Source of the DNA: Anniella stebbinsi | Taxonomy: Eukaryota; Chordata; Lepidosauria; Squamata; Anniellidae | DNA length: 64,000 nucleotides | Direction of reading: 5' to 3' | NCBI GenBank assembly: GCA_029215795.1 | Contig: JARDYH010000004.1 | Location: 30,198,001 to 30,262,000, forward strand | Part shown: piece after piece, positions 46,401-61,400 of the stretch | How positions within the stretch are numbered: position 1 is the first letter of the stretch | How the letters are laid out: every line of letters begins with the position of its first letter | Made by a program: the position numbers and the translations under genes | The notes under the pieces: generated by a model | The model's database searches: none | What the model was told of the DNA's origin: nothing | What the model saw: the letters and a program-made list of their open reading frames with translations, nothing else

Positions 46401-49400
46401 CCCACTGAGTTCAGTTGGGTTTACTCCCAGGTAAGTAGGTGTAAGATTGCAGCATTACACACTTTCCTAGGACTAAGTCCAAATTGGACACAGTGGGACT
46501 TGTAACTTCTCCCTTGCTGCTAAATCTGTGGTCTCCTTGTTCATGAACAAGATTTCGGTGTGTGTGTGTGTGTGTATGCATGAATGCCTAGTACTCCTGA
46601 AGACCTAACTCATTACCCTGACTGACCCTCCTCAACTTTCCCCCTTTTTCCCCTTGCTTCCCTAACAAGTCCTTTGTTGTTGTTGATTTTTAAACGTATC
46701 ACTAACCCTGTGGGCAAGCTTTATCTTGTCTTTAACTTACAGTACAGCTTTATAAATCAACCAAAAATAGAGGAGAACAAAGGATAAATAGGAACACACG
46801 GAATGAAGAGATACAGGTCCTGTTCAGATGTAACAACAAATAGCAGTTTACAGTTATGTACATGAATCTCAGTGTTGTCGCTCCCTGTTCCCTCCTCCTC
46901 CTATAGCAAGATCACAAAAAGATCAGAAGTTTTTGCTTCCAGTTTCATTTGATCACAGTTTAGCATTGCATCTGGACCCAAAACTGTGGTTAATATCAAC
47001 TGTAATTAGTTGAAACAAACCAGCTTCATGATCTACGATTTAAAGTTGGCTTGTTTCAACTAATTTTAGTTAAGACTAACCAGAGTTCATCCGGGTGCAA
47101 ACATAACAGATGGAAAGAAAAGTTCAAAACACCTCCTTCCTAGCTGCACTGGTGTGTGTGTGCGTGTGTGGGGGGAGAACATGAGGATCATGGCGGCTCA
47201 TTCCCATAATGATAAACCGTGGCTTGTTGTTACATTTGCTATCAAGTTTGCTGACCTGACTGCCCCCACCCACCTCCTATTGTGAGATAGGCTTGTTGTG
47301 TGCCGTGGTGCATGCCGGGCACAATCTGCATAATCATTGCCTGGCAATGGCTTATTGTGTTGTCTGGATCCGGGTGACATGGTTTTTTGAACCCTCCAAC
47401 AGTGCTCAAATAATCCATGGACTGTTGTACAAGCCATGCCCTCCAGGTTCGGACAATATAATAAGTTGCGGCTGGGCAATGATTATATAAATTGCTTCTA
47501 GCACATGACGGCATGCGCCACAATTCACAACAAGCTACAGTGGCTTGTTTTGATTATGCAAATCGGGTCAATGTTTTCATCCCTTGAAAATAACCTAAGT
47601 ACTACTTTGCCAATTCTATAACTTTACATAGAGGGGACAATAACTACAAATAAACTCACACGTAGAAGCAAAAGTGAGTCCAAGCTAGCAAAAACCAATG
47701 CCGTCTCACACATTATTATTTTAGGTATCCACATGAGATTTTTTTTAAAATGTAGACACAAAACTGTAAACCATAATCTGACAAATAGGTGTCAAGTGAG
47801 TATAGCAGTATGAAACATGTACTTTTAGAGTTGGGATTAGGTAGACTCATTCTGTGGACTCCTGCTGACTGTACAAATAGACTTGGTTCAGATGTAATCC
47901 TTTCACCTGGTCTGACACTACAGGAACACATTTTGTGCTCAAATGCTCCCTCCTTACTTCACACACTGTACTTTTATTAGTTACTTCCTGGTTTGATCAA
48001 ACCATTACATCAGAACCAGAAACTATGGTTTGTGTTTGCCTTTGAAAACCAAGAGTGCAAACTGGTTTTCAGCTGCTTTGCAGTCCTGCTTTGGATTCAG
48101 ATGCAATGGTTTGCTCAAACCAGGTCACTAATTAAAGCAGTAGAAGAGGGAGAGAAGAGCTAACATATAAGTACAGAGCTCGTTCCTGCAGCAATAAGCC
48201 ATATTTAGTGTTGTGTTGGAATTGAGCCTTAGTGGCAAATTTGGAATTATTGCTGGCTAGTTAGTATGTAAGGAAGTAATAAAGGACAAAGATGCAAAAC
48301 ATCCCCTACTAGTATCACTGATGCTACAACTGAGAAGCAGTACACCACATCTATTCCATTATTAACTAGGAAAGAGGAGAGACTATTGTTTCTTGTTAAA
48401 TGAATACATAAAAGCAGCAAGACTATTCTTGACTCTAGCTTACCACTGGGAACCTTTTGAAGTCTGGCTTCATAGAGCTTTTAAAAGTTAACTAGAAATG
48501 AATTCACTCTCAGTTATAGGCACCCTGCTCCCCCCACCCCAAGGTAGAAAACTCAAAATGCATTGCTAAAAGGAACCAAACAGAGACCAATCATCTAGCG
48601 TTTAAGGAAATCCATAGTTGCCGACATGAAGCACCTCTCCCACAATGAAGAGATTTCTACCAAGAAACACAGAGGAGCTGGGAAATGGACCAAAAAATTA
48701 TATAATCCAAGAGATTTTGAAAAGGTGCCAGTTGCTTATTAAAGTTTCTACTGAGTATTACCTGTGCCTCTATAACAAAGTGCAAAATCCAAAGCAAGGT
48801 AAAAATACACTGAAGGGTGTGAGTAGGGCTCAAACACCCTCGCCTCCAAAGACTTAGGAAGCATGCTTTTGCCAAATCAGGATATTTCAGTTACTCTCTA
48901 CCCAGTGGCTCAATTTGGACGACACAATAAACGACTGGTGTGGGGGAAAAAATCATCAGTTGTTTTGACTATTGTGTCATCCGAATGCTGCCATAGTCAA
49001 CTCAGCGCGGATCCTAATCCACACCACAGTTGATTATTTATTACCATGTTGTGTGGGGAGTACCCCCTAGTTGAACAACTGTAAAGCTGATTATTACCCC
49101 ACCATTGACTATCGTGTCATCCGAACTGAGCCAGTGAAATGCTGGTACAGATGACTGCATGATCCAGCAGATTGGGAAAAGTTAGTATAGCCAGAGAGTG
49201 TCCCAATCATAACCTTGATTTTCAACTGGAAAGTCTTTTAAAAACAAATTCTAAATCAAGATACCTGTTTCTCCTCCTTGGTCATTTGTTTTCTGGCTTC
49301 TGACTGAGCTTTGAAATACTGACTCATATGGTTGAAGTCACATTTGTTGAGGCTGGTGATGGTACTCTTTTCTTCAGAGGTCATTTCCTGCAAGACAAAA

Positions 49401-52400
49401 ATTAGATCTTTGTAGCACTGTTAGTTAGAAAAGGAAACAACATTTTACAGTCATTCTCTGTTGTTGTTGTTTTAAAAAAACTTTGGATGCTGCTGTCATA
49501 AATAAGAACAGTCAGGCTGCAATACAGGCTAAACCTAGAAAAGGCCATATGGAGAATAAAGGAAGTTTAATGGATGGATCTTTATCAGCGTACGGGCATG
49601 TGCTTTATTGCATTACACAGTGTTCTGAGACGAAACCTCAGTTACATTCCACACCAAACAGCTGCAAATTCTAAAGTGAGAATTCTGCATATTGAATATA
49701 CTCCTTTTAAGGGAATATCCAAAATGCTTTGCAACCTTGATTTTGGACTGCTTCCTAGCAAGATATGGGATGGCAGAAGAGAACAGAAGGAGGGTTTGGA
49801 AGGAAAAATCCAGATTGCTGATAAAAGATCACATGCCTGGACTCTGGAAGACCTTGATGGCTCTTCACTAATTACTAAACTTTTCACCAGACACTGCCCA
49901 CAGTGGACTAGATTTAATTATTTGGTTCTCAGTAGGCCAGTCTTGCAGCTGTGTAATGACCCTGCAGACCTTATTACACTTGCATCCCATCTCCTAGGAA
50001 TTCAGGGTGACGTACACAGGCTTTTCATTCTATTCTAACAAAACCTGTGAGGTAGGCTAGGCCAGAGGTGGACAGAAAGTAGATCTCCAGATATGTTGGA
50101 CTTCAATTCCCAGAAGTCCCTGCCAATATGACCAATGGACCGGAATGCTGGAGACTTTCTGCCCACCCCTGAGTTAGGCTGAGCAGTGGTGTCCTCCAAG
50201 AAGCTCAAGGCAGCATATGGCTCATACTCACTCACTCATTTATTTATTTATTACATTTTTATGCTTCCCATTAGCTGAGGCTCTCTGGGTGGTGCACAAT
50301 TAAAACTATAAAAAACAACATTTATCTTCACAACGACCTAGAAAGAACTCATGACTGGGCCAAAATCAGCCCATGAGCTTCATTGCTAGTGGAAATTTGA
50401 ACCTGGGAGTCTTCTAGGTTATAGTCTAACCACTACATGGGCTCTTACACACCAAACTTTTCCACATTGCAAAAACAGAAGTGAGTGCACAGCCAGCTTG
50501 CCAATCTCTGGTTATCTGGGTAGCCTGTGCCAACCAAGTCAATGTACTTTGTCACTCCATATATTGATTTCAGTCAGGATAACGAATTAGAGCTTTGGGG
50601 TCTACAGCGTTTGAGTACAGCATGCCTCTGACAGAGACAGTCTTGACTGTTATTATCATTCCAGGAGTGAACATCACAAACAAGCACCACAACCAAGCTA
50701 GGGCTGACAGAGGTAGACAATTTTGTCTTAACCAAAGCATTAGGCAATTAATCACCAATTAATTTGGCCAAAACAAAACCCCAGGCTCTCGTTCACATGG
50801 CCAACAGCACTTGTCATACCACTCAACTTCAAGACGGGTGCCAGACAAGATGTCTCCCAACGCGCTCTTTTAAGGCTCCAACAGCTTGACAACCCTTCAG
50901 CTCAAGCACTGAAAAGGGATTCTTTATTCACAAAATGGAAGAGGGGGCAACATATAACAAAGTATACCCCCCCAAACAGCAGCTTTTACTTCTCTTGTCC
51001 AGACTTTCTATTCTCTCCTCTTCTGTACCTCGTAACATATTTCTCATCCCTCCTCTCCAGATCGCTTCTTCTTTACCCATCCAAGCCTACCCAGTATTTG
51101 GGTGGGCGGATGGGAATGGGACAGACTACATGGCGATTGGAAAGACAGAGGCACCCAGAAGCAAGCCCTTATTCCGATAGGTGCAGAGAGCCTTGACAGG
51201 CAGAATTCTTAGTGCAGAACCCCAAGCACTCAACAAGGAAGCAAAAAAGGAGTGAGCCACCTGCTATTCCTCTAGAAGCAACTGTTATGTCGGTGACCAG
51301 GCAAGTGGCAAACTGCAAAGCCTGCTTTAGCTCTCTGAGCACCCTACCCTCCCATGAGGCCATCCATACCTTTCTCCAGTCTTTAAAGAAGTTTTTCCTG
51401 AAGATGTCCTTAGTAGTGTATTCGTGATCAAGCATTTTCGCAAAGAATGTAGCAACTTCTTCAGCTTTGGGACTGAGCTTCATGACTTTACCTGCAAAAG
51501 ACAAAGCTATCTATGAAGAAATGGAAAATAACGAGGTGGTGACCTACAGACAGTCAACCCCTCAACCAGTCTACTCCTCTTACCTCAGAGAGAAAGGATC
51601 CAGGAACATCCCTCCCCAGCATTGGCCCTCTGTGGATATACAATGCACAGCCAGAATAATGACCCTACAAACAGTTTATTGGGGGTAAACTAGGGCCCAG
51701 AGGAGTGTCATAATGAAAGTCATTAACTGTGCTCCAAGTTCTGATATGGATAGTGTAATTTAGCCTTAAACTGCCTAATCTATCATAACATCTTTACATT
51801 GAGTAACAAAACAGCATAAAAATAGTGTTGCATCTGCTCAAAACATTTTTTTCAGAAGCAGCTGAATTTGGGTATGCCACTTTTGGGATTTTGTTTTGAA
51901 AGGAGAACACAGATTTTCACTTCTTTGCGGAGAGATAGTCTCGGAGTCTGTGCAGACAAACTCCACCCCCAGAAATCTGCATGTCTTAGATTGGAAATAG
52001 GTCTCTAGCTCTTGGTCTCCTTCCATCCCTCCCATTTAACTAAACACAAGTGGGACCCTCCAACAAAATGTCGGATTGTGGCGTACTTCTGTCTAGATTT
52101 CCAGGCACTCCGTTCCATTCCATTCCCCATCTGTTTTCCCTTCCTTCCCTATCAGCTAGCCAGAGCATTCAAGGCCCACTGAATATAATCAGTCCTCATT
52201 GGGCTGTTTTGAAGCTCCTCCCTGCTTGTGGCTGTTTTCCTAAAGATGATTTTTTTTTTGTACACCCACTCTCTCTCTCGTGTGTGTGGATGGTGCCATT
52301 TTGACTATATAAAGATCCACACTCACCCTTGAGGGAATGATAGATTCTCCCTGATATGGCAAGTCAGAGCCTGCCACCCACACCCAATTTTGCCACACAT

Positions 52401-55400
52401 AGTGTGTGTATTGAGGTGAGGGGCAGGCTAGGGAGATTACTGATAAAACGGGCTCTCGTAATATTCATTACGACATGATCAGAAGTTTATTACAACTTCC
52501 AAAATCTAAGCTTCATTAATATTTTAACATTATAGGGGAACAGTTTTACTGTAGCTACTACTTGACATGCAGAGGGAAAAACAGTTTTAAAAAGAGGAAG
52601 GAGACCACTTGAAGAAAAGATGTCCTTTTGCCACCTTGCGGGATGCCGGTATTTAACGGGCAAGAACAATTGCTAATTTATTGTGAAGAGGGTTCATCCA
52701 TATACTCCAAACAGCGTTACCAAGCAGGGTACTACGTAAGTTTCTGGATCTCTCTTCATGCACATTTTACACATCTTCACTTTTCCTCTTTCCTAAGGCA
52801 ACTCCTCACAATGTCACAAAGCCAAGGCACTGAATGCAGCCCATTGGCTTCTGCAATGCAAAGAGCTCTCAGGGGTGAAGAACATCGGGGCAGTTTAGGA
52901 GTACACTCACACATCACAGGACTAGCTTGACGTAAGGCCTTGTGGTGCTGACCCCCAAGGCAGTAAGTATTGGTTAGGTAGTGGGTTTTCTTTCATTCCA
53001 GGCAGAGTAGGTGTGACCATGTCCATTGGCACACCATCTTCCTTTTTCTCCCACTGCACTGTTCTTGAGCATCATATAGCTGGTACCAGAGCCCTTCGCG
53101 TTGATCTGGTTTTGTCCACGTGAATGTACATCAGTATTTCAAACTTCACTGACTCAAAGAGTTGTTGTTAAAAGGCTGCCTGCTTGATTTTTCAATGATT
53201 CGTGACTGTCCTGTTTCCCCTTGACTGAAGAATTGTAATAGAGGCTCAGCATGAAATAACTAGTTGTGTGGAAAGGCAGCTTTTCCCACAGCTCAAGGGG
53301 GGAAGCAATTGCTGCCTCAATGCGCTGCAGACCCGACGCCCCCCTTTGCTACCCAAAGTGCCTAATGCAGGCTCAGACCGTGCTAACGTCACACCAGTGC
53401 ACCCAGGGAAGGGGTTGGCCAGCAGTTCACAACAGCAGCAAACAGGAAGAAATCTTTTACTTGCCAGCAGCTTGGAGTGTTGGCACTTTAGAAGAATGGA
53501 TTCTTGTGAAATCCAATCCAGCCGCTACTTGTAATGGTATAGTTAAGATAAGACAGAGAAAGCAAAAGGGTGTGTGCGGTGGAGAAATTTCCTTGTCTAT
53601 GTCTAAGAAAATTAGTCACACTGAAGAATATAGCTGAGAAGAGTTCTTCCATATGTTAGACCAGAGGTTCTCATGCTTTATATTTTGGCGATGCTCCCAA
53701 AGTATCTTTCAAAACAACTTTAAAAGATCAGCAACACAGGAATGATTCTCACATTATTGTACCCTGCTACCAATACACCAAACTCTGAAAGGCATATGGG
53801 CAAAACCTGCAGTGAGGTGTATCCTTCAAAATAAAGTATTTATTTATTGTATTTATATCCCACTTTTCTTCCTCCAAGGAGCCCAAGGCGGTATACATGG
53901 TCCTCCTCTTCTCCATTTTTATACTCACATCGACCCTGGGAGGCAAGTTAGCCTGAGTCCAGGTTTGGATGATCACGGGTAAAAGAAGCCACCATGGCTT
54001 CTCCCCCAACTTACCACCCATCATTTTCACAATTACCCACCCTGCAGCACCAGGGAACACAGGTGGAAAATTACACAATGGCTGAATTCGGACGACACAA
54101 TAAGCAACTTGGGGAGAGGAAACAATCGTCAGTTGTATTGACTATCATGTAGTCGGAATGCTGCCATAGTCAACTCAGCACTGATCCTAATCCACACCAC
54201 AGTTGATTATTTATTACCATGTTGTGTGGGGAGTACCCCCTAGATGAACAACTGTAAAGTTGACTATTACCCCACCATTGACTATCGTGTTGTCCGAATT
54301 CAGCCTATGTCTCCGCACCAGTGCAGCCCATGGGGCACAAAGCCCACCCTGGAGGGAGAAGAGGACTTTCAGCCCTTAATAGGGATTCTCATATCACAGG
54401 CTTTGAATGTTGCAGAAAAGGGGGCTGGGCACACAGCAGCCCAGTGGTTGCAGCATCTACTGCATGGCTGGCTCGATCTAGGGGGACTACTCACCAGGTG
54501 ATATATCTAACACTGGTCCTGGCAACGCAACCAGCTCCAGATAAGCTATAAACCAACCACCCCTTCCCTAAAAGTTTCTCCAGTATGGGGCTTTTCACTA
54601 GATTTAAATGCTCCTCCACCCAACCTCTTCATCCAACCACAACAGGAATAACCAAGGACAGGGGACAGTCTATGCCTCTGAATGGCCAACTTACTGCAGT
54701 GGTGAGAGTGGGGGTGGGTTTCCACTGATGTGCTAATGCTCTGCATGAATACACCTAGCATAGCTGGGCTGTGGGAGGGAGTAATCTGGATTGGAGACCT
54801 TATAGTGCAGCAAGGCCTTATTACACAAAAGGCTGACGCCTTAATAGTGAGCAATTCGGAATGTTAGCTGAAATGCTGCCAAATGTGCAGGTGGACTAGG
54901 CTTGGTAATTTCAGAAGCTTCAGTGAAAAGGACGACGAAATATGGGAAACGTGAACAGGCGATCCATCTTACCCTTCTCTCTGGCATCCCTGGCCTTGGT
55001 AACTTGATATAAAATATATGTCATATACTGATTTGCGTAACGGCTTTACAAAGGCCTGCCTTACAGAGTATCATGGTGCTAGCAACTCCATCACCCGTGC
55101 TTTTTCAATGCAGTGTTTATATAATGGGAAAGAAATCCCAACTGCATGCAACCGATCTCTCAATTCTCCCCCCCCTTGGCAAAAAACAACATTAAAAAAA
55201 CCCTAAATGTGTAGCCATTGTAGTCTTTTCAGGCAAAATGGCAAAGAGCTTTTGCCTATAAAAGCTTATGCAATTCTAAATTTGTTTGTCTTCAAGCTGC
55301 TCGAAGTATTTTGGCTGTCTTTCTCATAATAAAGACATACAGACCGAGTCTGCATGATTGGAAGGCAGTTAGCCAGCCCCGTCAGCTTGTTAACTGTGTT

Positions 55401-58400
55401 GAATGTTCCGGTTGGTTTTTTTCAGCAACATGGCTTGTTGTGTCATGTGAACCCACCAGGGTGGCATGTTGCTGTGGGTAGCAAACCATTCAGAACACAT
55501 GGGTAACTGTAGGGTTCTGGGTGGCTTGTTTCCCATAGCAACAAGCAGCCCTGGCCAGATTTGCACGAATGACAAGCCGTGTTTCCAAGGGTAATTATGC
55601 AAATCTCCCTGGCATGTGACGGGTATGTGCAATCTAGTTAACAAGCCATGTTGGCCTTTTAACTGCCTGCCAGTTGTGCAAACTGGGCCATACTCTTCAA
55701 CCAAGCATCATATTTAATAGCTTACCATCAAAGTAGAATTTGACGTTTTCAGGCAAAGGCTCATATGGAGGTGCAAACACAGGACCTTTGTGTTCCAAGA
55801 ACTTCCACTTAATACCTTCAGGAAGGCGTTCTTCTTCCCACCTTTTAAAAAGAGAGAGAGAAATAAAAACAAGCGTCCATTCAGACACTGTGACATGGAT
55901 CTAAAACCTTCAAAGGAGCATTATGTTACTCTCTTTTGAATGGCAAAATTAATCAACTCAGCAAACTTCAAATCACACAAAATTAATAAACAAATAAATG
56001 TTCAGACACACAAACACACAAACAAACCCATACAACAATTAATGTTAATCAACATCCATTCCTGACATTTTTTAAACCTAAACAGCCAACCTGTGTTAAG
56101 ATAGATTATAGATGTACACTTAATAGTACTTTTGACAGCCTCACCTATAAAAGTCAGACAACATTTTACCAGTTTCATCACTGCTGCTTCTATGTAAAAC
56201 TAGTTTGTGTTTATGTCAATAATGTTGTTCTTTCTTCTTTTTGTACACGCACTTGGAGCATTGTTCAAAGCACTTAATATGTTTTATAAAATAAAGAAAT
56301 CCCAAAAGTAACTTGCAGTAAGTTGATTATTTCTCCTAGAGGAAGATGGACAACAGGGAGAAGACAGTACTGGTTGATGTACAGAAACCAAACTAATTCT
56401 CACTTACAGTGAATGAGGCAAATTAAAAAGAGGCCTGAAATTCTACATGGCTATAATAGTATCACAGAATTGTACTTTTCTAACTTGACATAAAAGCGCA
56501 AATTCTCAGATTTTTTCCATTAAAAAAACCACTATACCCTTAGTACAAGTATTCTCATCGTATGTCCAAGAAGTCTATTTCATATCATTTTCATGCAACA
56601 ATTGGCTTGCATGTTTTTTATGAGTCTATACTGGAAGAGTGAAACAGAGGGTCACTTCATATGTTAGAACAGATGTAGGTACTCGCTGGGCAAAAGCAGG
56701 TACGTGCTTTTTCAGAGATCTCCAGTAAATCCCCATCTATCTTCAGGTCACACCTGCCCTACACTCCAGATCACAATCTTAGAAGTCATTGTGAATACCT
56801 TCACTTGAGCAACTGCTGGAATCACTTGATGTGAATATGAAGAGCCTGTCTTAGGGCAGAGGGTTGGGCTAAATGGCCTTCAGATCTCTCCTGGCCTATT
56901 AATTCTATGCAGAAATGATTCCGAAGGCCACTTCACACACTACATAGTGGCACCTTGCAAGGAAAGTACACATTCGATCCTGGGTTCCTGGCATGTGACC
57001 TATGGGGTGCATTCAATGATAAGGTGGATTTATTGCATGCACACATAGGGCATGCTCCAGCCATATGTCTCCCATTGCTTTCAATGGGAAAGTTAAGAAC
57101 CTGCTTAACTCTCTCTATCTGAAATCTATGGGACACAAAAGTCCTTAATTGGACTTTGTATGTAAAAACTGCAATGTGTGCTGCTACCTAAAGAGAGAGG
57201 TTGGAATTCTGTAAAGCCTAGCCCTGAAAGGTGAGCCAGGAACAAGCAATTTGCATTAACAGATCGGCCCAGGAAACATTAGTAAGCTGGCAACCTAAAG
57301 AACTGCTGTTCTGAATATAAGATGCTTCTGAATGTACAACTTTATCAGCTAGACAGCATGGCTATCAGGGCTCTGGCACAGCTAACTGGAGCTTCACCGC
57401 CAAACCCAGGAAAAAGAAGGAAGGGAACAAGAGAGACACCGCTAGAGCATTCTAGTAAAGGTTGGCTAATGGAGGATAATGGTTATGGCAAAGGTATCAT
57501 GGTAGCGGAATTCTAGAAAATGAAACAGATGAACAGGTTGCTTACCTGTAATTGTAGTTCTTCTTCGTGGTCAGCTGTGCATTCATACATATGGGCTCTG
57601 CGCCTGCGCGGAGCCTCGATTCGGAAACTTCTATAGCTGAGGAAAAAATGTTTTGGCGGGAACCCTCCCCCACCATCACACTGTGCATACTCCGTGCGTT
57701 CCCACCCTAATCCTCAGTACCTTTTCAACCGCCAACTCGGTTACCTCACTAGAGACTTCGTCACGGAAGAAAGTCCGTTAGTTTAGATTTTGCTGAGGAT
57801 TTGTTTCTTGATATTATTTTTCACTTCGTTATCGTTTTCTCTTTATCGTTTTTTTTTCAAACTACTGTGACCATATATGTGATGCACAGAGACCATGAAG
57901 AAGAACCAGAGGTGGCCAAAAAAACCATAAGGCTCAGATGTCTTCTTATCTATCAACTTTTATATCCCAAAGACCAATTAAATACAAACACATTCAATGC
58001 TATTCTTTATAAAGCCCAGTTTGAGAGAGAAGCAAGAGGGAAGCCTGCATCAAAGTGACCTATGGTAAAAGGGCCACTTCACAAATTATGGTGCAACAAT
58101 GAACTGAGTACACTCCAGATGAAGCCTCAGCTAGTCATGGCTCCCTGACATGCGTACTTGTACAATCATGATCACATATTACATTTTAATTAGACATATC
58201 ATTGCTGTGAAATGGCCCTCAGAAGTCATGATCAGGCATTCAAGTTCAGTGTTCTACACACTCTAATGGACAATATGTTTCAGGATGTAAGAAAGAACAA
58301 GGTATAAAGAGAAGGAAATGAGAAAAGAATCTAAGAGGAATACTAACACATTTCTTCCTCAGCAACACATTTTATTAAAACATTGGCCACATTCTCAATG

Positions 58401-61400
58401 AAAACCATCCCCAGATTTCTGTGTTCTAAAGGATGTTTAAATATCCGCTGGAATGTTATCACTTGATCAGTGTTTGTTGATACATCCTCTCTCCAAGGAG
58501 TGTATCTCCAAACAGTGAGAAATGGTTAGCTGCAGAACTAAAGAACAAAAAAAGTTATTTAAATGCAGTGCTCTATAAAATGAGCCCTGCTATTAAGATT
58601 ACAATGCAACACACCATTACGGCATTGTTGTTTCTGTTGTGCCATTTAAAAAAACATCCACGATCACATTGATCATGATCCAGAGAAGCACAGAGCGATG
58701 CACAAGCAGTGAGCAACTAGTCCTAGAGAGCAACTATCCCATCACAAGCTTGTTTTTAAATTCCCTTGAGTTTAACACAACTTGGAATGTGGCATGGGAT
58801 GGACGAATGGCACAGAAATGGTAACTGAAAAGACTGGCTTCAAGTCTCTGTATGTGCCTAAAAGGGCTGCTCAACTGTCTGATAGGGTTGACCTTTTGAA
58901 GGAGGACCATGTGAGAAGCTTTTGAGACCAAGCTTATGTAAGTGCTGAGCTGAAATGGAGTGTGTGTGTGTGTGGGGGGGGGAACCTGAGCAACAGCAAC
59001 AAAAGGGATTTAAACAACAATAACAACACACTTCCTCACATCTCAATGGTTGTGTCAGAAACAGGAAAAGGTTCCCTCTTCTCTCACCCTAAACAGCAGT
59101 TAATTGGAAGAACAAAGGCTACGAATTCAGTACAGCATGAAACCTCATCAAATTCAGCACAGTGAGGCTGCAAGTTAAAGGCACACTCATTTTTGTAAGG
59201 TTATTGTGTGTTGCTGAAATCTATAATAATCAAAGCGAGTGTGTTCCTGACTGTCAGGGCCATAGCTTAAGGGCCATAAAACCTAGACACCTGAGAGTTG
59301 GCATGAATACTCAAGGGACCATAGGGGTGTGCACCTTGGCATTATTTAATTTTTTTTAAATGCATTCATTAACTGAAATTAATTTAAGCATGTCTATGTT
59401 TGAAGCTTGCAGTCACTAGGTGGGTGACTTCCCTAACCAGCACATAGCTTTGCAGATGATATAGCTTGAAGCCATTGGGGAATAGTTCAAGCCACAGAAT
59501 TATACAGTTGCTCTGCCCCACTGCTGTGGGGTGCCTCCCCTCAGGGGAATGGAAGGGACAGAGCCGTCTGTCAGAGATGCACCATGGCGGGAGGGGTGCC
59601 GAGGGGTGCCAGTAGCTGTGGCTTCACTCAGATGGGGTGGGCACAATGTGACTAACTCTGGCAGCTGCATAACTTGCTTGAAGGCTTCGCTGTATCAAAC
59701 TAAGAGCTATTCCAACCCTTAGGTTTAAAAGGAGAAGAACTCCAATTGTAGTTTGAAATCACAAGTCAAAAGAATTCTATGGGTTTGCATCCAGCGTTCC
59801 CATGAATAGAACTCTGCTCATTGGAACACATGTGGGGGGCAGGGGGAAAGCAATTTTCACTGATCCCTCTTTCCCTCTGCAGCCTCCTGAAAAGCTGCTC
59901 TGGAGTGTTGGTACAGGGGGGTACAGGGGGGCTGCAGGGGGGTACAGGGGGGCTGCAGGGGGAATTGGTAAAAATTACTCCCCTCAACTTCTACTAGCTA
60001 ACACCGGATCTTGGTCCTTTTATTGAATGAACAGAGCCTTCTATTCATGGAATGAACACTCTGGTTCCAACCCTAAATCATTAGTTTCTCAGATGTAAGC
60101 AGAAGCAGCCAGACACTGGTTGAAATATCAGAAGTGTGGATGTTACCATTTCCATTTCTGCTCCTCCTCTTTTTTTGTTTTCTTCTTCTTCATGTCTCCA
60201 ACAAAAGGTTTCTTATCTTTGCTCTTTATTTTTTTGGGCTTGATGTCCTGCAAAGAGATAATAAGGAGACAAATTGGTGTTATGCAAGATACCCTTTCAT
60301 TTAAAAATAAATTAGGGGAAAGCCATTTGAAATGTGCCTCACACAAAATGGGTCCTCAGCCCGAATCAAAGTATTTCACCAGTTTTGTACCTTAGCGATG
60401 TGTGTGGCTGCTTCCATAAACAATTACAATGTAGTCTATCATGGTGTAAAATAAGACAGAATAGATCTGAGTAACTTCACAGACTGCGTGTCAGTTGTAG
60501 CATAACACAACTATTTATTTATTATGTGGTGCCAGGCAAACTTTTTGAGGAGGGCATCCATGAGCAGGGTGCTACAAGCGAGAAGGTCTATCTGTTGTAG
60601 CCACCCGCCCAACTTCTTTCAGTGGGGGCACCTGGAGAAGGGCCTATGAGGATGACCTAAGGGTCTGAACAGATACATATGGCAGGAGACATTCCTTTAA
60701 ATACTCTGGCCCCAAGCTATTTAAGGTTATAAAGGTCAACACCAATACTTTGAATTGAGCTTGGAAAGAGACTGTGAGCTAACATGGTTCCTCGAAAAAG
60801 CACCTTCTCCCTTATCAACCTGCCTGGTCACTGAGATCATCATATGGGATGCTCCTGGCGGTTCCGCATGGCCCAATGGCCCAATTGGGAGTCCGCCCAG
60901 AGAAGAGCCTTCAATGTGGTGAATTCCTTTCTGTGGAACGCTTTTCGGTACCTGCTGAAGACATCTTTTATTTCAAGAAGCCTTTCTTGATTAAACAGCC
61001 ATGATTTTATTGGTATTTGTTTTAAAAGCTTTTAATACAGAGTTTTATTCTTTTTATCTTCGATTGTTCACTGCTCCTGAATCTGCTTAGATGTGGACTG
61101 GTAAATAAATGGTCTAATTAAATAAACTCTCTAAAATGCAAAACATTCAGAAGCTGACCTGGATGTACTTTTACCTATTAGAAGGAAAGGGGAAAGGAAC
61201 ATGCCATACACAATCAAAATGGAAGGTATAGTCTCAAACAAATATGCAAAGGCACATACATAAGAAACATGGAGAGGAGAGAAATGCAGGTAGGTGTGCG
61301 AGATCAGAGTGAGGAGCAACTCCCAACCACATAGCCCCAAGGATGGAGGACGAATTGCAACCTTGTGAAGAAAATATTGCTTGGTTTGCTGTGAAGGCTG

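Noticed and set aside
49574..50038. 154-codon plus-strand frame in a TOP1 intron
   Set aside because: No recognisable motif; antisense within an intron, and its end runs close to a repeat cluster. Length is compatible with chance in 64 kb.
53266..53637. 123-codon plus-strand frame in a TOP1 intron
   Set aside because: No domain, no splice context and no similarity I can recognise; treated as chance.
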